22,396 nucleotides of DNA, taken from contig MNCI01003377.1 of the NCBI GenBank assembly GCA_015680685.1, positions 115,325 through 137,720 on the forward strand. Direction: 5' to 3'. The DNA is from Gnetum montanum. Lineage: Eukaryota; Streptophyta; Gnetopsida; Gnetales; Gnetaceae. This document shows positions 18,398-22,396 of this stretch, piece by piece (the stretch's first letter is position 1; the number at the start of each line of letters is the position of its first letter). Made by a program: the position numbers and the translations under genes. The notes under the pieces are model-generated. The model made no database searches, was not told the origin of the DNA, and saw only the letters and a program-made list of their open reading frames with translations.

Positions 18398-18926
18398 TCT
18401 TAATTTACACCTTGATTAATCAGTATAATAAAGCAAAAATAAGTAGTAGAAATAGAAATTCAATTATTGAATTGGAAGAAATATATCAAGAACACAAGAA
18501 ATTATTCTGGGAAAAGCATAAGAAAATCATAGTAATAGCTCCAACTCCTAGCAAGCCTTAGAAATCCAAGTCTTTTTACTTTAAGACTTACAACAAGCTT
18601 AGGTCAAGCTTTTTCACAAGAGGAAGAGATTGCAACTTAAATTATGCCTCACATGCATGTTGATTTGAAGATGTGTTTTTAAGACCATCCAAACATCCAC
18701 TTATATAGTGATCATAATGTCATGCTTTAGAAAAAAGCTAGATTATGGAGTTATAGTCCATAATGAATCATGGCCAAATTGGGTGTGAATGGTTACATAT
18801 TATTTTGACATATTACATACTTTGTCTTTTGTTATTTTCAGCCAACATGCTAAGAATAATTTGTCAACATGGAAACGATTCCAACATTAAGGTGTTTTAA
18901 ACTTAAAATTAACAACACACCTAACA
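18398..18926 (-). repeat. 5' LTR of element A
   Basis: Starts TGTTAGGTGTG at 18926 and ends AATTAAGA at 18398 (AATTAACA in fragment K). U3 contains CACTATATAAGTGG near 18703-18714 as TATA box. It has none of the GACATC arrays seen in the B, G/H and E LTRs, so it is a useful contrast. The downstream half matches fragment K at 405-620 on the other strand. Confidence 0.85.
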
Positions 18927-19125
18927 TATTACATAATGGAATAAACTCACTGATGTGTATGGTAAATATCACTATATTAAAATCCACTTAAATTAAAAAA
19001 TATTGCTAACACCACCTAATAGGGATCCTACCAGCTTTCACCAATGGGATTATATCATATGGAATGTAGTGTGATTCTATCATGAGCTTCAAAGACAATG
19101 TTCAGTCAATTGTTACAAGCACCAA
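18927..19125 (-). other. Possible 5' internal region of candidate element J
   Basis: Lies between element A and candidate LTR J. On the - strand TTGGTGCTTGTAACAATTG starts directly after the J LTR end and could be a primer-binding site, although I cannot name the tRNA. No gag-like reading is supported. A would have inserted into this region. Confidence 0.3.
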
Positions 19126-19900
19126 TGTATGTCTTTGTATTCAAGAAATATAATAGACGATATGATACATATGATATAATGAATACCTATGTTACCACGA
19201 TAGAGAGTTAAGAAAATATTTATCATTTTATATGTTATAATTTTTATGTGTTCTATGAATATTAGAATAAAAAAATAATAAACATACACACATCGCAATC
19301 CTTTGTGGGGATAGTCTCAATGCTCAAAATCACTCACGCATATCATAATCCCTTGCTAGTCATAATCTAGATGGCCCAACATCATATCGTATAATTGTGA
19401 CCTTCTTGGGTAAGGATGAATCATCATAGCTTGATGAAATAGAAGTGAAATAAATATTTTTAGTGTTTTAATGTGTTAAGTCATCAATGGCATAGAATAA
19501 AGGAATAATCATAAGCTTTATTTACTAGATAAACACTAGACTCTGCATCAACTAAATGGTTTTAGGCTACATAAGCAAGGTAGTACTCTGACATAGTCTA
19601 GTCACACTTGTAAAAGTGACAATTCAAAACATACATAAAATATGAAGGAAATTAACTTACCTAACGAAGGAGGAGCTCTTCACAAAGATCGGATGAAAAT
19701 GCTCAAAAAATGAAAAATTGACTAAAGAATGTGTGTGACAGCTCATATGAAGTATTTATAGTTTTTATAGTGTAACAGTGGATATTCGTCAATGCCTAGG
19801 TATTAATGAAGATCTGTCGACACATCCTTGGCTAATTAGAATATACTTTTAGCACTTGGATTCAAGCCTAGGATGCACTAAGGTAGGGGGTGTGTTGACA
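19126..19900 (-). repeat. Candidate LTR J
   Basis: On the - strand it would start TGTCAACACACCCCC (19900) and end GACATACA (19126), with typical TG..CA borders. TATAAATA is at 19753-19760 on the - strand, about 140 bp from the start. A strong splice-donor-like string CGTTAGGTAAGTTAA lies near 19652-19666. No second LTR is present, so this rests on borders and promoter only. Confidence 0.45.
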
Positions 19901-20394
19901 TAGGTAAGTAACCACACCCCCCTTATAGGATTCCAAGTATTGATCCTAAATGAAACTTGTGATCTAAATGAACATGTTGAAAGGATATAATAATATTGGA
20001 AATGTCCTAAGGAGCTTGCAACATGTACATAAATCAAAATTGCAATACCATAGGAAAGGTGGTAATCCTAGAAGTCATGAACCATAACCAAACATGCTAG
20101 GAATATAAACATAGGGCATGTGAAATACTTCCTGAATCCAAGACTTATAGTAGAAATACAAAATGCCTCTAGATGCCTCATCATTTCTCCATGACTAAGT
20201 AAAGCTAGTCTCTTAGGTTTAAAACCTAAGGAAAAAAACATGGACTAGAGACATAATAAGATCAATGTGGAGGAATTACAAATATACAATATAGATCATA
20301 ACTATATTATAAAAAATCCATCTTACTAAAACATTCAAAGAGGTGGTGACTCAGGATAGAATTCCCCTAACATGCTTGCATTAGATAAGAAGAA
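19901..20394. other. Unassigned sequence between J and E
   Basis: No coding or family signal found. A GC-rich inverted repeat GGGGGTGTG (19886-19894) / CACACCCCC (19913-19921) straddles the proposed J start, and a 9-bp perfect inverted repeat CTTAGGTTT/AAACCTAAG stands at 20212-20230. Probably decayed transposon sequence. Confidence 0.3.
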
Positions 20395-21238
20395 GCTAAA
20401 AGTATAGGGGATGGACATGTAAAAGTATAGGGGATGCACCAAATTGAACGTGGTTTCCCAATTGAGGTAGTCCACACTTGAAGGGTAGAATGCAAGCACA
20501 CCTTTGAACTTTGTTGCTCTCAAATGTGGTTTGAAGGGTACCACACCCTATACAACATCTAAGCTTCAATTTGGAGTGTTGTGACTCTACACCAACCACT
20601 CAACCCTACAAGGTCTTAATAATCTTAGAATGTGGTTTCCAAGATTCTAAAAACTTTACAATCTTGAGCTCTGCTCTAGAGTGTTGTGGTGCTACAAAAA
20701 CACTCAATCTCATAGGATCTTGACAAGCTTAATCAAGATGCCTTCTTGTAAGAAGCACATAAACCACGTATGAAAACAAGGAAGAATAAAAATTACAAGG
20801 TATGAATGCAACTTAGTTTGCTAATCCTTGCACTTTGAGGTAGAGAAAACTTTACAATGGACAAATGATAATACAATGAGGAGCAACAATGATTACAATG
20901 ATTGAAAATTGATTACACAATGATAGTACAAAAGTTTGCACATTTCACAATGAGAATGATGTCTTCTTATAGCCACTATGTTTTCAAATCCATCTTGGAA
21001 CTTGAGCAATAGCTAGCTAATGATCATGGTAGATGTCTTTTTCATGTCTGAGACTTCTTTCTATATTTTCCTTCATTTTGAAAAGACGTCTTTGTCTAGG
21101 GAAAGATGTCTTTCTAAAACTAACCTTCTTTCTAGGAAGGCATCTTTGTCTGGGAAAAGATGTCTACTATTTCTTGGAGACATCTTTGCTTATGCATCCT
21201 TCAATTCCGCGAAGAAGTCTACTATTTTTCAAAGATGT
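20395..21238 (-). repeat. LTR E (- strand), B family, truncated by element F
   Basis: Matches the reverse complement of the B LTR: GTAGTCCACACTTG-AGGGTAG near 20467, CAAATGTGGTTTGAAGGGTA near 20520, the duplicated CTTAGAAT/AATC blocks, TATA box (20966-20972) and the dyad array. It stops at 21238 within a GATGTC site, where element F begins. The left end shows AAAAGTATAGGGGATG twice (20398-20413 and 20421-20436). No internal sequence is recognised on the left, so it is solo or truncated. Confidence 0.8.
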
Positions 21239-21239
21239 T
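20958..21239 (-). promoter_or_regulatory. LTR E promoter: nine-site phased array and TATA box
   Basis: Core hexamers start at 21032 (GATGTC), 21052 (GACTTC), 21085 (GACGTC), 21105 (GATGTC), 21139 (GGCATC), 21159 (GATGTC), 21179 (GACATC), 21214 (GAAGTC) and 21234 (GATGTT, cut). Steps are 20, 33, 20, 34, 20, 20, 35 and 20 bp, identical to the B 3' LTR read backwards. CTATAAG lies 60 bp from the first site, and GATGTC at 20958-20963 lies just downstream of the TATA box, as at 7736 in B. Confidence 0.7.
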
Positions 21240-21265
21240 GATGAGATGTGATATGCACAAGCCGC

Positions 21266-21390
21266 GATATCACGTACACGATATCGCAGCCATCACGATA
21301 TCACGTACACGATATCGCGGCCATCACGATATCGCATCCCCTGCGATATCGCATACGCGATATCGTGGTCCGCCGCCAAATCTATAAATA
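21266..21390 (+). promoter_or_regulatory. F LTR promoter: seven GATATC palindromes at 14/17-bp steps and TATA box
   Basis: GATATC starts at 21266, 21280, 21297, 21311, 21328, 21345 and 21359. Steps are 14, 17, 14, 17, 17 and 14 bp. The 14-bp gaps hold ACGTACAC twice and GCATACGC once, so pairs form a larger near-palindrome centred on GTAC. A 31-bp unit (pair plus spacer) is repeated. CTATAAATAAG starts at 21382, 18 bp after the last site. The array is rich in CG dinucleotides, unlike the surroundings. Confidence 0.75.
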
Positions 21391-21645
21391 AGAGGCGGCA
21401 CTCCCCTCATTTGACATAATAGGCTAGAAGTAGCGAAGCTCTGGTGGATTGATCACTCTAGAGATAGAATATTTTCCATGTGCTCGTAGTAGGAGTCCCC
21501 CAAGTAAACGGTTCATTATTCGAGCAGCTTTGTACCTAAACGCAAGTTGTGTATGGGACTAAAGACGAGCTTTGTGGATAAGCCTTGTAGTACATGGATA
21601 GGTTTAATTAATGTTATTTATTGCTTTCCTAGTAATGCGGCATGA

Positions 21646-21813
21646 GTACGACTTGGTTACGAGTGTTGACGAACGTGTACGGCTAGCCAAGGAATCGGCT
21701 ACTCATCAAGATTATATTCTCTCACCCTTACCTCCTAGAACATGGGACAAGTACGACTTGATTATGAGCATCTACGAATATGTACGGCTAGTCAAGGAAT
21801 CGGCTGCTTGTCA
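21646..21813 (+). repeat. 105-bp-offset imperfect repeat in F LTR
   Basis: Two copies of about 63 bp start at 21646 and 21751 with GTACGACTTG, continuing TACGAA-TGTACGGCTAG and CAAGGAATCGGCT. They lie downstream of the TATA box, in transcribed LTR sequence. An open reading runs through both, but it has no recognised domain and lies in the LTR, so coding is doubtful. Confidence 0.6.
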
Positions 21814-21931
21814 CACTTAGGCTAGTTAGGTGCCTCAGTACGACCGCTTCGAGCACGTGCATTACGTGTGGTAATCCCAGTAACNGCTCATTTCGTATGG
21901 TTGAGTGTAGGGGTACCTCGCCACTCATCAT

Positions 21932-21951
21932 TGACGCCGTTGTCGGGGAAC
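21932..21951 (+). other. Primer-binding site of element F (tRNA-Asp type)
   Basis: TGACGCCGTTGTCGGGGAAC closely matches TGGCGCCGTTGCCGGGGA, the site used by Athila/Tat-type Ty3/gypsy elements (known pattern, from memory). It differs by transitions. It fixes the LTR end and orientation. Confidence 0.75.
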
Positions 21952-22072
21952 TAAGTGTTTGTATGCCAATTAGAACAGTAGGAAATCTTTCACATCATTG
22001 TGGGCCTTAATGAACCTTTGGGTTAATTAGTTAAATAAGAACATATTTAACGGTGAATAGCACACCAATAAA

Positions 22073-22396
22073 ATGGCTTCTTCTCATAAGATGAACTCAC
22101 CTAAGGATAACACGGAAGACAGTCAGCATTATACGCATAACCTAGACCAGCCAAGTCCTAAACAATCTAAGGTGACATATACTCATCCTGATGAGTATGT
22201 GCCTGATTTTACTTTTATTCTCCATTAAGACGAACAACTGCGATGGAGAGATTTGCAAGGTAACATTGTGTTACCCCTAGACCGATCGATCTCTCACATG
22301 CTTTTCTGTGCCTTGGCACAGATTGACATGCAAGAACTATATGCTGAATACGTTGCGAAAGATTTTGACATGAGGGATTATTATCCCACAGATGCC
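22073..22396 (+). pseudogene. Start of gag-like ORF of element F, one in-frame stop, cut by window end
   Basis: From the ATG at 22073 the frame reads MASSHKMNSPKDNTEDSQHY and onwards. TAA at 22226-22228 (codon 52) is the only break; the frame then stays open for 56 codons to the window end, through RWRDLQGNIVLPLDRSISHM and DFDMRDYYPTDA. The position after the primer site marks it as gag. I do not recognise a conserved gag domain in this N-terminal piece. One stop against dozens in A, B and D fits a younger insertion. Confidence 0.6.

Larger units (their letters stand above)
13787..18926 (-). mobile_element. Element A: Ty1/copia retrotransposon, nested host of B and C
   Basis: Reads from right to left: 5' LTR 18398-18926, primer site 18387-18394, gag, protease remnant, integrase, RT, RNase H, polypurine tract and 3' LTR (13787-14031 continuing at 7238-7302). 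It was the original insertion. C later entered its integrase and B its 3' LTR. The left end of the 3' LTR is lost, so no target duplication can be scored. Confidence 0.85.
21239..21930 (+). repeat. 5' LTR of element F (Ty3/gypsy-like)
   Basis: The right end CACTCATCA at 21930 is followed directly by the primer-binding site. The left border lies at 21236-21248, where E's array breaks off and several TG starts are possible. U3 carries seven GATATC sites, then CTATAAATAAG. A 105-bp imperfect repeat lies further down. Base composition is clearly less AT-rich than the rest of the window, which suggests a younger element. One unresolved base (N) is at 21885. Confidence 0.75.

Noticed and set aside
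19795-19872. Palindromic hexamers CCTAGG (twice), AGATCT and GTCGAC upstream of the J TATA box as another operator array
   Set aside because: Different sequences at irregular spacing; not distinguishable from chance.
20212-20230. Perfect 9-bp inverted repeat CTTAGGTTT/AAACCTAAG as a terminator or hairpin
   Set aside because: Isolated, with a one-base centre and no gene or transcript context; short palindromes of this sort are common in AT-rich DNA.
21611-21820. Open frame through the F LTR as a real gene
   Set aside because: It lies within the LTR, its regularity comes from the 105-bp repeat, and no domain is recognisable; kept only as a repeat.
21885-21885. Single N in the F LTR as a second mis-join
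   Set aside because: No duplicated flanks as at 10263, so it looks like one unresolved base.

Overview
This window reads as plant nuclear DNA from a large, repeat-rich genome. It is AT-rich, every recognisable coding trace belongs to an LTR retrotransposon, and the reading frames are broken by stops and frameshifts. I see no host gene, tRNA, rRNA, bacterial feature or CRISPR array. A conifer or similar large-genome plant is possible, but the sequence alone does not settle this.

Layout from left to right. At 1-2040 there are fragments of two Ty1/copia elements (K and D), with a decayed gag. At 2040-3000 (G, + strand) and about 3960-5990 (H, - strand) lie two LTRs of one family facing each other. 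H is split by a 1.1-1.2 kb insertion (I) that carries an alternating 50/39-bp repeat. AT-rich sequence without a supportable gene follows, then a short copia integrase remnant. Element B (7303-13786, + strand) is a complete LTR-to-LTR copia-like element: 5' LTR, tRNA-Met-type primer site, broken gag with two zinc knuckles, no recognisable pol, a third open region with its own promoter, polypurine tracts and 3' LTR. B sits inside the 3' LTR of element A (- strand, 5' LTR at 18398-18926, gag-pol 14100-18390). A is also interrupted by a solo LTR (C, 15233-16345) of the B family, with a clear GGCCA target duplication. Further right are a candidate LTR (J, 19126-19900), another B-family LTR (E, - strand) cut at 21238, and a younger, less AT-rich Ty3/gypsy-like element (F): 5' LTR, tRNA-Asp-type primer site and the start of gag, running off the window.

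The most interesting signal is regulatory. The B-family LTRs (B 5', B 3', C, E), the separate G/H family and the internal promoter of B's third ORF all carry arrays of a near-palindromic element, core GACATC/GATGTC, usually inside AAAGACATCTTT. Sites fall on a fixed grid of 20-bp steps interrupted by 33-35-bp steps, upstream of a GCTATAA-type TATA box. In the four B-family LTRs the last site is 60 bp from the TATA box each time. In C the arms have changed symmetrically to GGGACATCCC. Element F, from another superfamily, has a similar design with a different palindrome: seven GATATC sites spaced 14 or 17 bp apart, ending 18 bp before its TATA box. I infer a family of retrotransposon promoters built on phased operator-like arrays read by dimeric DNA-binding proteins. 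The arrays and spacings are seen directly; the binding protein and the function are inference.
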